Below the pieces are notes generated by a model. That model saw only the letters and a program-made list of their open reading frames with translations, did no database searches and was not told where the DNA came from. Made by a program: the position numbers and the translations under genes. Shown here one piece after another: positions 10,109 through 22,404 of a DNA stretch of 64,000 nucleotides. Source of the DNA: Schizophyllum amplum (Eukaryota > Basidiomycota > Agaricomycetes > Agaricales > Schizophyllaceae); NCBI GenBank assembly GCA_007026445.1, contig VDMD01000022.1, forward strand, positions 428,683 through 492,682. The letters run 5' to 3'. Position 1 is the first letter of the stretch. Every line of letters starts with the position of its first letter.

Positions 10109-11890
10109 CTACACCTGTCCCGCATTCGCAAGAACGTACTGCTCCACATCCTCCCCGCTCGCCAACACCACGGGCAGTTCATAACCCTCATCCGCCACCC
10201 CGTCGCACGTCACCAACACCGCACCCTCCACCGCCCGGCCCTCCTCCACAAAATAGTCTACCGTCGCCTGCGCCACCATGTCCATATCCACCGCCTCACC
10301 GTTCAGGGTTGAGGTGCTGGCGCTGTCCACGCAAACATGCGCTGGGCGCTCCGGCAGAGTGGCCTCGCTGACCGTGAACAGCCGCGACGCGTCGGTGGCG
10401 TAAGCGCCCGTGGCGACGAAGGCGTTCGCGCGGACGTGGACGGTGGATTGGTTGTAGACGCCGAGGTGGTACTGGAATACGGCATCTGCGGGCCCATCGG
10501 CGCGGCGTTCGACAGCGGCTTCGAATAGAGGCTCGGCATCGTTTGCGTAGGAGTACAAGTTGGATGCAATATCGAAGGTGCCGAAGCGCATGAGGGGGTT
10601 ACGCGAGGCCGAGCTGTCGAAGTGGTTGCCTGAGGAGGGCCACGGTTAAATAAGAGGCGAGGGAGTACGAAAGTTGCTAGCCTCTGCTTACCGAAGATCG
10701 TAAAGCTGAAGTCCCAGTCAGCCCCTTCCGTGATGACGGTGGCTTAGGACAGACTTACTGCATCTTGCCTAGGTCTCTATCCGCCTCTTTCGTTCCCCCA
10801 CCAATGAGCAGGCTCTTGTGGTGGTTGCGCACAATATTGTGAGAGAACGTGACGTTGTCCGTCCCGTCCTCGCAATCGAAGAGCCCTACACACAAAGGTT
10901 GATTCAGTTTGGCCTCGCGGCCAATGCTCCCACTCACCGTCAAATCGGTCCACTTGCCAGCCGTCGAGCTCGTCCGGAACGACATACTCGCCCGATAGTT
11001 GATCCTGCAGCTCACACCCGTCCACCCATACGTTCGTGCTCGTCACCAAGCCAACTGCATCGTATCTGTACATTGTCAGCTGACAGCTGATATCACCGTC
11101 TTCAGCGAGAGCACACGCACTCCGCATTCCACGAGCTTGGGAAAGTCTCTGGCGCCGGAAAGCAATCCGCCGGGCTCACAAGCTTCAGGTTGCGCACCCA
11201 CACGTTGTCAATCGAGGACAAGTAGAGATTGATCCCGTCCAACGCCGCGGACGTGTCGAGGCCAACGAGCGATGTGTTGTTCGTCAGCCGCACACCCACT
11301 TGCGATTTCTGGGTCGCAACGACGGTCGGGCGCCATCCGTTCTGGTGTGAGAGCAGTTCAGAGTACTCAGTCGCGTTCCGCCCTTCAAATGTTTCCCCCG
11401 CCTCAGCTGCAGCATCGACGAGCGCTGTGTATGTCTCGTTGAATGCAAGTATGTAGAGGGTGAAGTTGAATTGGCGCGAGGCGGAGTTGTCAGAACCGGT
11501 AGTGTCGATGTAGGTCTGACAATCAGCCATTGACCCTGCAGAACGCATGAATGGGCCAAGTTGAAAAAGAGACGTCCAGAGGCGCACCATCGTCCAGCTC
11601 GTTGCCGTGGATGGTACCGTTAACGTAAATGGTTTTGGTATAAGGGAGTTCGGCGGCTTCCTTGAGGTCCGCAAGCGTTGACACGACATATACTGCGGAC
11701 ACATTCGTCGTGCCGCCCGTGGACGCGGCGGCATAACCGAACGGTGTGTCTGAGAGGTCCGGCTTTGGACCTGAGGAACATCATCAGTGCATATATGCGT
11801 AGGCAATGGGGTACACACACCGTCGTAGATATCCAGTCCAAGAGTCAGACCGCAGCACGCACCAAGCAGCCAGGCAGTCGTGAACCACAT
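10109..11890 (-). CDS. secreted polysaccharide lyase family 1 (pectin/pectate lyase)
   Basis: A predicted extracellular enzyme that cleaves homogalacturonan by beta-elimination; 485 residues with an N-terminal signal peptide (MWFTTAWLLGACCGLTLG). Exons: 11890-11821, 11770-11588, 11535-11121, 11065-10938, 10885-10759, 10705-10692 and 10629-10109. Parallel beta-helix landmarks are present: NVWVRNLKL, VWVDGCE, DGLFDCEDGTDNVTFSHNIV, HHKSLLIGG and, across a 14-nt micro-exon, GKMHFTIFGNHFDSSASRNP followed by LMRFG, which holds the catalytic Arg. The micro-exon is required: reading through it gives a stop, and including it restores the family text. The C-terminal 150 residues form an extension with several N-x-S/T sites. 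Pectin versus pectate preference cannot be decided here. Confidence 0.93.
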
Positions 11891-13400
11891 CTTATGGGAG
11901 GGAAAGCGTTTGGGAGGGAAAGTGACGCGTAAGTACCGTACTTCTCGTGTCATTGAAGAGGGCCGGGCGTGATCGAGGGCGGCCCGGTTGTCGCTCATAC
12001 GACCGCGGGTCGCATGCAGGCCGCACGCACACATCCGAGAAGTACCCGACATGTGAGCCACGATTGGGAGCGCGAGCCCAATCTGAGCGCAGAGGCATGC
12101 AGCGTATATGCGTTCCGTCAGATGCACGTCGAAGACCGTGAGCATCCTAGATGGACGATGGAAGAGCGAGTGTGATCTGGAAAGTGATACTGCAGTCAGA
12201 ATAGCACAACGTTCGAATGCGTAGCACGCACCTGGGGCTCACACAACCTTCAGCGTAAGACTTTCGGTCAGTAAAATACATCGTAATCGCTAGCTTTGAG
12301 ACAGTGATACCGGATGATCTTGAGGCCCTGCGCGTACGGGAACAACACGTCGTTTCTTTCCTTACCGTCGATGAAATTGTTCAGCATGAGAATTGCTAAC
12401 ATATCAAGGATTTTGCTGCATGGAATTGTGTGCGTGGGGGCAACAATTGCGTACAGACAGACTATGGAAGATCGAGGTCAAGATGGACGAGGCAGGGTGT
12501 GACGCAGTGACGCGTTCGTGATATGTGACAGACGCGTACCGTCACTTGGCCTCCTCGACCTCAACTTGAACCTGGTCCGTTCCTCGACGTCTTCGTATTC
12601 AATCCAGCCACAAGCGTCCGGCTTTTGCTTCCACTTAAAGGAAAGTTACTACTCTTGAGATATTGGACCTATCAGACATGAGGACCTTCCTGAAGACTTA
12701 CCACGGAGGCGCACTAGAGTCTCGCCAAGGACGTGACAAGCATCCTTGTAAGTACACTCACCTGAGCTTTCCCAATGCGTCTTGTCAGCTCAGTGGTACA
12801 CCAGCTGTCAGTGTACACTCTGATAAGATTGAAGAAGTGAGTGGTTCTCATGGCTCACAAGGCCAAGGTACCCAGCTTTGCATCCCCGCAGCCGTCTTCT
12901 TCCCCCTTCCATCTCTCCACGAACATTTCTCCCAAGCCTAACTTAGATACTGCATTGTCTGGACCGAAGACTTGACTGACGAGTGCTTTCCAGCCCTCGC
13001 CTTGAGGTTTCTGGGCCATCGTACGAATTTCCGAAGCTCGATAATCACAAGCCGCCTGCTGGTCTAGACATCTCCATCATGCAGATCTCATCCGCAATTA
13101 GGCTTCCCCTTCACACCATGACTTCCTCAACACGTCTTCAAGACTTCACAGAACTTCGCACCTCTGCCCCGCGGCCTGCCCGCCTATGCTCGGTGTTAGC
13201 TCTGCGTTTCTGGGCCGCTTCCCTGCACATGTCTTCCGCTCACCACCGGCCCAGCTGATGCGCTCAAGACACCCTTTATCCTGCTATCAGCCCTCCTCGC
13301 CCGTTGTCCTCCGACTTCCAAAGTTCCATTGTACTGCGCGGGTGCCGGATGGGGATGATCAGGGGCAGCTACCTAAACTGCCGCGCGCCTAAAACGTCAC
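11891..13400. other. intergenic, no supported gene
   Basis: Upstream of the PL1 gene. A fragment near 12678-12750 (MRTFLKTYHGGALESRQG) ends at a good GTAAGT donor, but no convincing continuation was found. Confidence 0.4.
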
Positions 13401-13422
13401 ACCGCCTCCGCGTGGCGGCGCG

Positions 13423-13428
13423 TATAAA
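13423..13428 (+). promoter_or_regulatory. TATA box of the small gene at 13484
   Basis: TATAAA about 60 bases before the ATG, in a sensible position for a short 5' UTR. Confidence 0.55.
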
Positions 13429-13483
13429 GGTGACGCACTGGCTTGGGCCTCTCTGCATCTGCTCCCCTCCGCCCTCCCACAAC

Positions 13484-13957
13484 ATGAGCGCCGCTATCTG
13501 CAGCCCGTGTACCGCGCCATCACCAGAGAGCACCAGCTCTAGCGCATCTGCCGGCGCGTCCTTCGCGTTCGCCACGATTAAGGATGCCGTGCATCTCGTT
13601 CAAGGTGCGCCACATACCCTTTGGCCTTGACCGCGCTGACCCTCTCCCCCTTCAGTGTGCCCGGACACCCCACTTACAGGACTCACTGTGGTGGACGTCA
13701 AAGTCTTCCGCCACGACTGCGTCTCCGTCTTCCGCCTCGCGGGCACGATCGCCGTTCACCCCGCAGACCTGCGCATCCTTGAGGTGCTGGCAGATGAAGG
13801 CACGCTGTATGAGGAGCATTCCGGGACCGTCTTCCTCGCGAAGGAGCACCTCGAGCGTCTACGGCATATGGACCGCGCCGTGCGGGCGCCGCAGGCGGCG
13901 CGTCGGTACAGCGCGGGGCGCTCGCGATACTCGGGCTATCCATACAGCTACCGCTGA
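13484..13957 (+). CDS. small protein of unknown function
   Basis: I do not recognise the family. Two exons (13484-13604 and 13656-13957) give 140 residues; the GTGCGC donor and TTCAG acceptor join in phase (HLVQ|VCPDTP). The first 40 residues are Ser/Ala/Thr-rich. The middle forms a compact alpha/beta-looking domain (GLTVVDVKVFRHDC, VFRLAGTIAVHPADLRILEVLADEG, HSGTVFLAKEHLERLRHMD). The tail is basic and Tyr-rich (RRYSAGRSRYSGYPYSYR). No signal peptide or membrane segment is seen. A TATA box lies upstream and the start ATG follows AAC, a reasonable context. The spacing of charged and hydrophobic residues and the clean intron support a real gene; its role is unknown. Confidence 0.7.
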
Positions 13958-15157
13958 ACACCACTACACCGTGCGCTCTCGCGTGTGCCTCGCGCCCTCG
14001 GACCCCTTCATCGCTACCCACGAACGCCGTCCCGCTCCGGACTTGGAAGAGCACTTTTGTATCATAGCCACGCTTTCTCTCCATGCTCGCACTGTAGATA
14101 AGTTATGCACGCCCCGCTCTCCCGCTCTCAGCACGATACAGCTATGTTATGGCTCGCGCTTGCTGGACGAGTGTACTATGCTCGAGCCCTTTGCTCTTGT
14201 CCTAATATGCAGGCCCCGAATTTGTGATTGACGTTGTCTGACTTTGTGGCTAGGCAGGTACAAGGACTGTCTCCCGTCCCTTGCAAGACATCGCGGATCT
14301 TGACGACATGAGAGAGCTGTTGGCTCCAGCTTGCTGCATCGATGTCGATGGTGTTCCAGTGGAGTTCATTTTGGGCTTCCACCAAATGACTCGTTCGGTG
14401 CTTCGCGCGCGAAGATAGGTAGCGCGTGGGTTGACACAGCGTACGCGGTGCCCGCTCACAACCATTGGTCGCTGTTGGCGCCGCGGCGGATGGTTCATTC
14501 GCACATCCCATGGTCTCAAGATGGTCTTGATGATACGTGCAATTCGCCCTCATAGTGCACATAAAGTCGCACCTCGCTTCACGCCGTCATCGTCATGCAT
14601 GCGCTCGCCAGGCGTGCTTATTTGCGCGTCCGCCCTATATATAAGCTTGGCCACAGGCGCGGTGCCCAGGCGGTGCCTTGGGGCCGTTGTCCGCAGCGAC
14701 GGGAAGATTGTCGGGCTCCGTGTCCGTAGGATGTATTCATGGCGAGGACTCGACGGTCGGACGGCCGAGCAAAACGATGTTCACTTGGCTCGGCAATCGC
14801 CGAATGTCTCCCACGATAACTCACAGTGGTCACGGGTGGTCGCCATGTTCAACACCGTCATCATGTTTATGGACTCAAAGAACACGTCTCAGGCGACCAC
14901 TGCATATTTGACTCTAGCCGACCAGTTTCAGTCTGTCAACTGCGCGATTGGGCGCATACCCTTTTGCTCCATCTCTCTCCGATGAGGCAGCCTCACTTGT
15001 CACTGCTTTGAACCAAGGACCGTCGGCCTCGAAACTCAAAGCTGACTCTAGACATCTATGAACCAAGAGCCAAGTCCAGACAAAGACGGAATCAGCTGGT
15101 CTGCTGCGCCTCTGCCGTGCCGAGACACTTACTGTCAGCTTGGAGAACGTCTCCGCC
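13958..15157. other. intergenic, no supported gene
   Basis: A TATATATAAG motif occurs near 14636 but no coherent coding region follows it on either strand. Confidence 0.4.
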
Positions 15158-15240
15158 CCCGCGGGGAAGTGTAAGCTGCCTGTGGGGAGAGGTAGCTTTG
15201 CCCACGGGGAGGTCTAACTTCAGCCCACGGGGAGGAGCCG
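15158..15240. repeat. imperfect tandem repeat, about 3.7 units of 21-23 bp
   Basis: Units at 15158-15178, 15179-15200, 15201-15223 and 15224-15240 share the core CCCACGGGGAGG followed by a TAA/TAG-CTT word. Similar GGGGAG/GTAAAC words recur at 54.5-55.5 kb, so this may be a dispersed repeat family. Confidence 0.6.
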
Positions 15241-17275
15241 TCAGCGAATACTCGCTTCCCGCGAAGAAGTTCGCAGAACTGATCAAGTTGCTCGCGGCCG
15301 GTGAGGCCCGTGTAGCGAGTGCAGCTCGCTAATCAGAGCGTCTGCGCGCGCAGGACGTCGCAAACGAAGCCGTTCCCGAGCCAGGTGAGTAGGCTTCGAC
15401 GGCCTCACGCCATCTTCTACTCATACGTACTCAAGTACTCAGGGCTCAATCCCAGGCTATTGAGTGGTGCTATCTCGCCTATCTTTTGACCGCACGGTCA
15501 TTATGTGTACGCCGTCGGTTGTGCTGACTGCGCAGCGATGGCGTGCAGGCTTGTCAATGTGCTGGCGAACGTAGGCGATCGACAGAAGTCAGGGTGCGGC
15601 AGACGGTGCACTGGAGTATATGCTCAGGTCTGGGCGATGGAGCACTGTTGACTATCACCGACGGAACCATCCAGAGGCGGTAGTCAGTCGTCCGGGCCCG
15701 AGAGTTTATTCCTCGTCAAAGAGGGACCATCAGCTAGCGAGAGGGACCTGCTATGCCGACAAAGCTCACGTTTCGCCGACGGGGACCTAATAACCAGCCT
15801 GTGGGTGCATTACAGGATGATCACCTGGCATGCAGTTGAACTTTCCTGGCCTGTTGATGTCGATGAGGGCAGAGACTATCCTTCATGCGACGCTCCGGCT
15901 CTTCACTCGCTCCTAATAACTACGTTCCCACACTTCCTCCCCCAAACCTTCGCTCCATCCCCCGTTCCTCCTACTCAATCCTTCAGACCAACTTTCATAC
16001 CACAGCCGAAGTGTCTCTATACAGCAGAAGCGCCTCCGTACCTCGACAAAAGTTCTTTGGCGCAGCCCTAGAATACCTTCCAAGTCATCTCGGCGTCCAA
16101 GGCCTAACTAAACCAACTTCCGAGCCCTTCGCATACGACCTTCGGATCCTTCGCTCCGTATTGCGCACCCGCTCAAGGACCGCTCCTTCCTGGCTCTTCC
16201 CGGCTCAGTATCGCACTCATGCGCCGTGGCTGTATATAGAGGTCTTCCATGCAATCTTGAGTCTTCTACGTCTTTTGTGCCTAATCTGGCCGCGCAGCTT
16301 CCATCGTGCTCGTGACGGTTTCTGTGTTCAACTTCACGGTTCCCTTCCAGCCTTTGAGGTCTGGGCCCAGTGTTTGAACGCTCAGCTCGACAAGAGTCGA
16401 AATCACACAACGCAATAACCCAGAACGCGTATATTGACCCTCTAATCATCCATCAACAAAGGCGGGGTGGCAGGCGTAAGTATTCGTAAGTAAGGTGTGC
16501 TTTTTGCAGTGGTGGTACAGGCGGGCTGCGTAAGGCAAGCCCGGGCGAGGTGCCGCGATGTATGTAGCAAGGCGTAGAGCCGCCGCCGCGGAGGGGGAAG
16601 TCATGTCCAGGGCACCAGCCACGAACGTGGTCGTGGCCGTGGCCGGAGGCGAGGGCGACGAAGCCTCCGCGGCGTGAGTGGGAAAACGAGACGAATAATT
16701 TAGTGCCAAGTGGTCAGCAGGGCGATAGAGTGATCGGGTGGGAGAATCGTGGGGGTGAGGAAGGCGCAGCACGACTAGGGGGCGTGCCGCGCCAACTGTT
16801 ATGGGGTGAAGAAGGATACCGAATGTGGCGGGGATGGGGATATGGTGCGAGGAGGGATATGGAATGGTGTGTGTGTGGTGGTATGTAAGCGGGGGCAGAT
16901 AAGCAAAGCTGTATCAAACAACCGAAGGCGCAGAGGAGTGTAGCGCCCGGCCGTTGGGTGTGATGCGTGTGTGCCCTTGGCGTTGTAGGTGGGTAGGGGA
17001 ATATCAGGCGAGGAGAAAAAGGCTGCATGCGAGTGATTGTACACCAAAGGAGGAAACAACGAAGAGGAAGAGGAAGTGGAGACGAAGACCCAGTTTTTGT
17101 AAATACGAATCAAATTAGTGTCCGTGGCGGTCGATCGGCGGGTGGTGAGGCGCCGAGGGGGGAGCGGGTAGGGTCGGGTGAGGAGGTTCGTGGAGGTGTT
17201 GGAGGACGTTCTGCCGAGGCTCTATGCCGCAATGCGATCTATGTTGGCGACGCGACTGCATCAGACGAGGCGACT
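15241..17275. other. intergenic, no supported gene
   Basis: A fragment at 15241-15300 reads EYSLPAKKFAELIKLLAAG and is followed by a good intron, but no gene could be built around it. The 3' flank of the CBM21 gene occupies the right part. Confidence 0.4.
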
Positions 17276-18584
17276 CTATACGACGATGTGGTCCGCGACA
17301 AGCGGCGTCGAGGTCGTGAGAAAGCACCACTCGCTGATGAGGTCGCGGTACGCGGGCGCAGAGAGGTCAACCTTAGGTCCGTCGAAGGCAGACGCATCGA
17401 AGGCGCGCTTGACGGGCATGTCGACCTCCATGTCCTCCGGCGTGCGAATGGCCTCCTCATCCGATGAGTCAGACTCGTCGTCGGACCATGCGCTGCGGGG
17501 GGCGACAACGATAGGCTTGCGCGGAGCGGTATCGATATGAACGGGGCGCCGAGGGAGAACTGCGGGTGCAGTGACAGGGGCGGGCACTGCCGCTGCAAAG
17601 CGACCAGCCTTGGTTGTTGCAGGCGGAGGGGTGGAAACTGCAAGGCGATTTATGAGTTACGGTACAACAACAAAGGACTTGGACAAACGCACCTCTCCGT
17701 ACAACGACCTTGTAGTTCGCTCCCGAGTTGTTATCCCACCACTCGCCTACACCCTCGCTGGTGTAGCGCGCGACACACTCCAAGACGCGCTCCGCACGCG
17801 CACCCGCGAGGGGCACCGTGAAAGCGAAGCGATCGCGCCCGTCGAGAGCGCTGCTTGCGTAGCGCGCCGCGACCTCCGACACAGTTGTCCATCCGTCGAG
17901 CGTGAAGCGCAGCGTGACCTCCTTTTGGAACGCCACATTGCGCACGAGCACGCTGCCAGCGAGCATGAGCTCGGGCGTGCACGATAACGATAAGGCCTCC
18001 AGGCGGACATGATCGTTGGTCGAGCCGCTCGTGCTCGGGATCGGGCTGGACGCCGCGACGTCGATCTCGTACTTGGGCGCAGGGGGCGCGACGAAAGCCG
18101 GAAAGTTGACCGCGGGCGCCTCGGAGGACGGGGAGAGCAGGGTGGCGACGGCGCTCGACTTGGTGAACGTGCAGATGCGCTCGAGCTCGGCGTCGAAGCG
18201 GACACGGAGAGAGCCGCCGGGCGTCGCAGGGGCCGAGACGGAGCGCACGTGAGGGGACGAGGCGCTCTTGAGCGACGGCTTGAGCGGGCGGCGCTCGATG
18301 GGGGACACCGTGGGCGCCGACTGCGAGCGCGGCAATGGCGGTCGCGCGGCCGGCGCGGGCGATGCCGTGCGCGGGAAGGGGACGGCCGATGGTCCCGCGC
18401 GCTGTGGCCGATCGTCGTCCGACGAGCTGTCGGCGTCGTCGTGGATGTGGAAGACACGCCTTGCTGCTCGAACAGGGAGGGGGAACGCACTGACGACCGG
18501 GCCGATGGTGAACGAGTCTGCAGCGGGCGAGCGGCGGTGGCCCCTGCTGTGCAGGGGGAGCGGCGCGGAGGTGAGCGCTTGCAT
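17276..18584 (-). CDS. CBM21 protein, type 1 phosphatase glycogen-targeting subunit
   Basis: A predicted regulatory subunit that directs protein phosphatase 1 to glycogen, like yeast Gac1/Pig2 and animal PPP1R3. Two exons (18584-17693 and 17637-17276) give 417 residues. The N-terminal 130 residues are disordered and Ser/Pro/Arg-rich. A PP1-docking RVxF motif is visible in SLRVRFDAELERICTF. A CBM21 domain follows (about residues 205-297): GSVLVRNVAFQKEVTLRFT, LDGWTTVSEVAARY, DRFAFTVPL and WWDNNSGANYKVVV, with the usual aromatic and Asn-Asn positions. The C-terminus is acidic then ends FLTTSTPLVADHIVV. A TTATATAG box at 18644-18637 supports the chosen start. Confidence 0.9.
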
Positions 18585-18636
18585 GGCGAAGGGGGGGCAG
18601 AGGTCGTCGACGAGTGCTCCCGTTTCCCCCAGGCGC

Positions 18637-18644
18637 TATATAAG
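18637..18644 (-). promoter_or_regulatory. TATA-like box of the CBM21 gene
   Basis: TTATATAG on the minus strand about 55 bases before the start codon at 18584. Confidence 0.5.
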
Positions 18645-19919
18645 CGCGCTGACATCCATCGTTCAAAATTTCAGCATTGCCTTTACTCCATCAGGTCTGA
18701 TCTGACTGAATAGAACTCGTACCGGCTCCGTCGTCAACAGCTTTACGAGAGAAACCGCCTCCGCCGACCCTGTCTAGACTGGGCCGCGTTGGTCTTCGCC
18801 CATAACAATACAGACGCTCTTGAATAGGTCTTGGACGCTCCAGCAGTCGACGACCAGCACCAATATCGTTCAATAAAATTCCCCAGACCCCGTACATCCC
18901 GGGGATATGCACCTGCACGCATCACGACAACAAAGCACTCGGCCGCAGCCATCAAGATTCCATGTAAAGTCGACGTCATTTTTTGAACCCGACCAGAGTA
19001 TCCCCATACTCGCCAGCGCGCAGAGCAGACGGCGCATCGATAACGAGCCAACAACAATGGTCTCCCCATACGGTCCCCATAACGCCCCGCCTCCGGATCC
19101 CCACACGGTGGCAGTCTTCCCCACGCCATCCGCGCCACTTCTTCCTGCCTTCCGCTTCCCACACGCAAAATCGTCGCCCGAGTCCAGTCGATCCCCAGCC
19201 TCCGGAGTGGCGCAACGCAAGGCCGTCGTCATGTCCAACGATCAAGGAGTCAGCTGCCCCGCGGTCGCCCTTGTCCTGCAGCGAGGCAGGGGCGTCGCTG
19301 CGCCGTGCGGCGACGCCGACGTCGCTCGACGAAAGAGCGCGTCACCGACGTCATCAGCGCGCGCAGGACGGTGTGGTGGTGGAGCCCCTCTGCTTTCTCC
19401 TGGCCGGCGACTGCCGGGCATCAACCGCTCGCATTCATTTGCGCGCGCTTGCTGCTACGACGCAGGGGCTGTAGCAGGTGGATCGACTGCCGCAGAAGGG
19501 AAAAATAGGCAAAAGATGGTGAGGCAAGATCAGAACCCGCCCGCATGCCACCCAGGCCGGAGTACGTCTTCCGTGGGTTGCGCCATCGTCTTCGACCACG
19601 TCTTCATGAGGCCCGACCGCGTCCAATTTTTCCTGGGGCCCGAGAGCAGCAATAGAGCCCAGCGTCGTCATCGCCAACTTTTGGGGCGTAGTCGCCTTCG
19701 GCCAAGCCCTGTCCGCGCAATGCCGATCCAGCCCATCGTTGGCCGTGTTCTCCTAAGCCCGCCATTGACCAAGCCCTGTGGCGCACCTCGCGGCCACGCC
19801 CAGTCGCGCAATGTCGGCCGTAGCCCAGCCGTCTACTTGAGCGCAACGTCGGTAGTTCGCCCTGGGCGCAGACCGCAAGTCCGCGGCGCCCGCATCCCCA
19901 GCCGTCATAATTTTGCCTA
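18645..19919. other. intergenic, no supported gene
   Basis: Lies between the CBM21 start and the arrestin-like stop. A 404-codon plus-strand frame starting at 18907 is open, but it is Arg/Pro/Ser-rich without domain features and is not accepted as a gene. Confidence 0.45.
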
Positions 19920-22404
19920 TTACGCCCAGCCGTACGCCCACGGCACGACTACAGGTGCTCGGGCTTCTTCCGCAAGAGCATGCGAAGCGACGACGTCAGG
20001 ATGTGCTCCCCCGGCGAGTTCGCACCCTACGTCGAGATGGCCTCCTCCGTGTCCCACTGATCCAGCGACCTTGTCTTCGTACATCGGTAGACAGAGCGCG
20101 TCCGAGTTGCAAAGCGACTGAAAGTTCATGTCAGTATTCACGCATTCTAACATCGATCGGACGAGAGGAGGACGAGAATAAAATGAGAAGACATCGCGAC
20201 AGCAACAGTCGTTCGACGGCGGCATATCTTCCTCGCGCATGACAACGACAAACGAACGGATGAAATATGGTGAAAGAAATCGCATTACGCCCTACGACAA
20301 ACAGCCCCGCCTCGAAAAGCAACGAAACTACTCACCGAATACACATGCAGCGGCAGTCGGATGGTCACATCGTACAGCTTCTCGTGCTGCTCTTCGTCGT
20401 CCTTTTCCTCGCCATTCTCTCCCGCCTCGCCGTCATCCCCCTCGTCAACAGCGCCGAGACGCAAGGTCACCGCCAGCGCATGCGTAACAAGCACATTCGC
20501 AGCTCGATTCTCATTCGTCGGTCTCAGGCCGCGCGAGGGGACGCGAAGCGAGGCGGCGAGCGCCCAGGGAGAGTGGAGGGTGCCGGGGAGCACGGCGGAG
20601 GACGACGAAGAGGAGGTGGACGACGGAAGGAGGGAGCTGGCAGGGAAGCAAGCGGACGCTGTCAAGTCCTTTTCTGTGGGGCTCTCTGTGTGTGGCACCT
20701 GTACGGCCTCGTCGCCGGTCACGGTGATGACGTCCTCTCCGTTGATGCCTTTGACTTTCTCGCCCATCTTCACCCTCATAAGAGCGATGGGGACGACCGG
20801 GTCGACGCGTACGACGTCGGTCATCTGGGATAGGTATGCGACTTGTTCTGTGTCGTTCGTCAGAACATGCAGTAAGATAGATGGATGAGGAACAGGGCTA
20901 CTGACCCTCGATCACCACGTTAATCCTATGCACCCGCACCCGCGCGAGGGGCGTGAGGACGAGCGAGATCGGCAGCGTGTCGCCTGCGCAGACGCTCCGC
21001 GTGCCCACGGTGAGCGCGTACTGCAGTCGCGTGCGCCGCGCTACATTCCTCTGGGGCGAATTCGTGATCGCGCGTCCCTGTGCACCGTCGCCTTGACTCC
21101 GGTGCTCGTCTTCCCCGCTCCGCCGACTCCTTCGTGCGCGCTCGTCTCTGCGTCCACTCGCCTCCCGGTTTGTCGGCCACTCCCGCTCCACGACCGCGCA
21201 TCCATTGTCTGCGCCGTCGCCTCCGGGACAGGCAAGCACGCGCACCTCGCATGCGTCGACAAGCGGCTCGGGCGGATGCATGGAGTGACTGCTCTCGTCG
21301 CTGTGCGCAAAATGTCTGTGGGCGTCGCCGTGCGCGATATCAGGTTCACGGCGGCGCCTGCCGCGGTCCTGGCCGTGACTGTGTAGGTCGAGGATGCCGT
21401 GGCCGTGTGTGGCGCAGCCAACACGTTCAACGCGGGCGATGAGCTTCCAACGTAGGGAGCCGCGTCCACATGTGAGGGTGGGTGGTGCATTCGCAGGAAG
21501 AGCAAAGGCGACGGGGTATGTGTATGTGCCTGTAGGGCTCGTAAGCGACGGCTCGATACGGCTCTGGTCGAGCTCACCTGCGTCGAATTCCTTGGAAGTG
21601 ACCCTCCTATACGATTCCGTGGGTATGTCCTCTGCCGGCGTCGTGATCAAGGGAGCGTGGGCCTCATGGGGATGATCCTTGTGCGCCTTCAGCGCGCGCC
21701 ATGGGGCGAGGAGGTGAAGGAGGCCATGCGCATGATGGTCGCTATGATCCGAGGAAGCCGAGCGTGTCGATGAGCGGGACGTAGCGCGCCCCGTAGATGT
21801 CCGGGAGCTAGCCCTTCGACCCCACGCAGCCGGACGAGATGCGGACGCGGAAGAGCGCGATGCGGAGGCGGTAGACGAGCGAGAGCCAGCGCGAGATGTC
21901 GCTGGTCGAGTGGTGGAACGGGTTTGTTGTACTTGCTCGTCGTCGACGTCGCAGCTGATGAAGGCCGAGAAGGCGGATGATGAGGTGGACCCAGAGGATT
22001 GGAATGACTGCAGACGAGGACGGGCGAAGGACGCCTCTGTCTCGGTGTAGATCGGTGGCGGGAGTTCCTCTGCATCAGCAGCCGCCTGTGCATCGAACAA
22101 TGCGCGCGTCGCGCGGTGAACGATGTGGCTCTCGCTGTGCTCGACGTGATTATTGTGCCCTGCAGGACATCATGAGTGGGGGACTTGAGTATATGCTGCA
22201 TATATGCGCACCTTCCGGCCAGTGCACGAACGAAGTGCCGCAGAGAGTGACGTCAATGGACGCGATACGTGTTGGGTGCGCAAGGCGCAACACAAGCGTG
22301 GCGCGTACCATAGCGGACGGTGTTGTACCACCATCCTCTGGTTGGCGCATATACACGGCGCGTTCGTCGAGTTCGATCGTCACAGTCGACTTGTCTTTGG
22401 CCAT
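19920..22404 (-). CDS. arrestin-like protein
   Basis: A predicted arrestin-fold adaptor of 718 residues, the fungal class that recruits ubiquitin ligase to membrane proteins. Exons: 22404-22212, 22159-20906, 20847-20336 and 20117-19920. The N-lobe begins VTIELDERAVYMRQPEDGG then RIASIDVTLCGTSFVHWPEG. A long Ser/Arg-rich insert (TTRPATSRAGSRSSTASASR and on) precedes TGTYTYPVAFALPANAPPTL and WKLIARVERVG. The C-lobe has LQYALTVGTRSVCAGDTLPI and VRVHRINVVIEEQVAY, then LYDVTIRLPLHVYS. The last exon, after an unusually long intron of 218 bp, supplies SLCNSDALCLPMYEDKV, matching the family ending S-C-x-C...LP-x-Y. That final splice is the least certain part. The start is the Met in MAKDKSTV. Confidence 0.85.

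Noticed and set aside
10743..10758. A 16-nt intron in the pectin lyase gene
   Set aside because: Far below the splicing minimum and it gives the wrong frame; a 52-nt intron plus 14-nt exon gives the conserved text.
15158..15240. CRISPR-like array
   Set aside because: Units are contiguous and imperfect, without unique spacers, and the genome is eukaryotic.
16449..16772. 108-codon minus frame downstream of the CBM21 gene
   Set aside because: Low-complexity Ala/Ser/Thr composition and position in the likely 3' UTR; no supporting signals.
18907..20121. 404-codon open frame on the plus strand
   Set aside because: Arg/Pro/Ser-rich, no domain, no introns in an intron-rich genome, and it overlaps the last exon of the arrestin-like gene on the other strand; most likely a chance frame in GC-rich DNA.
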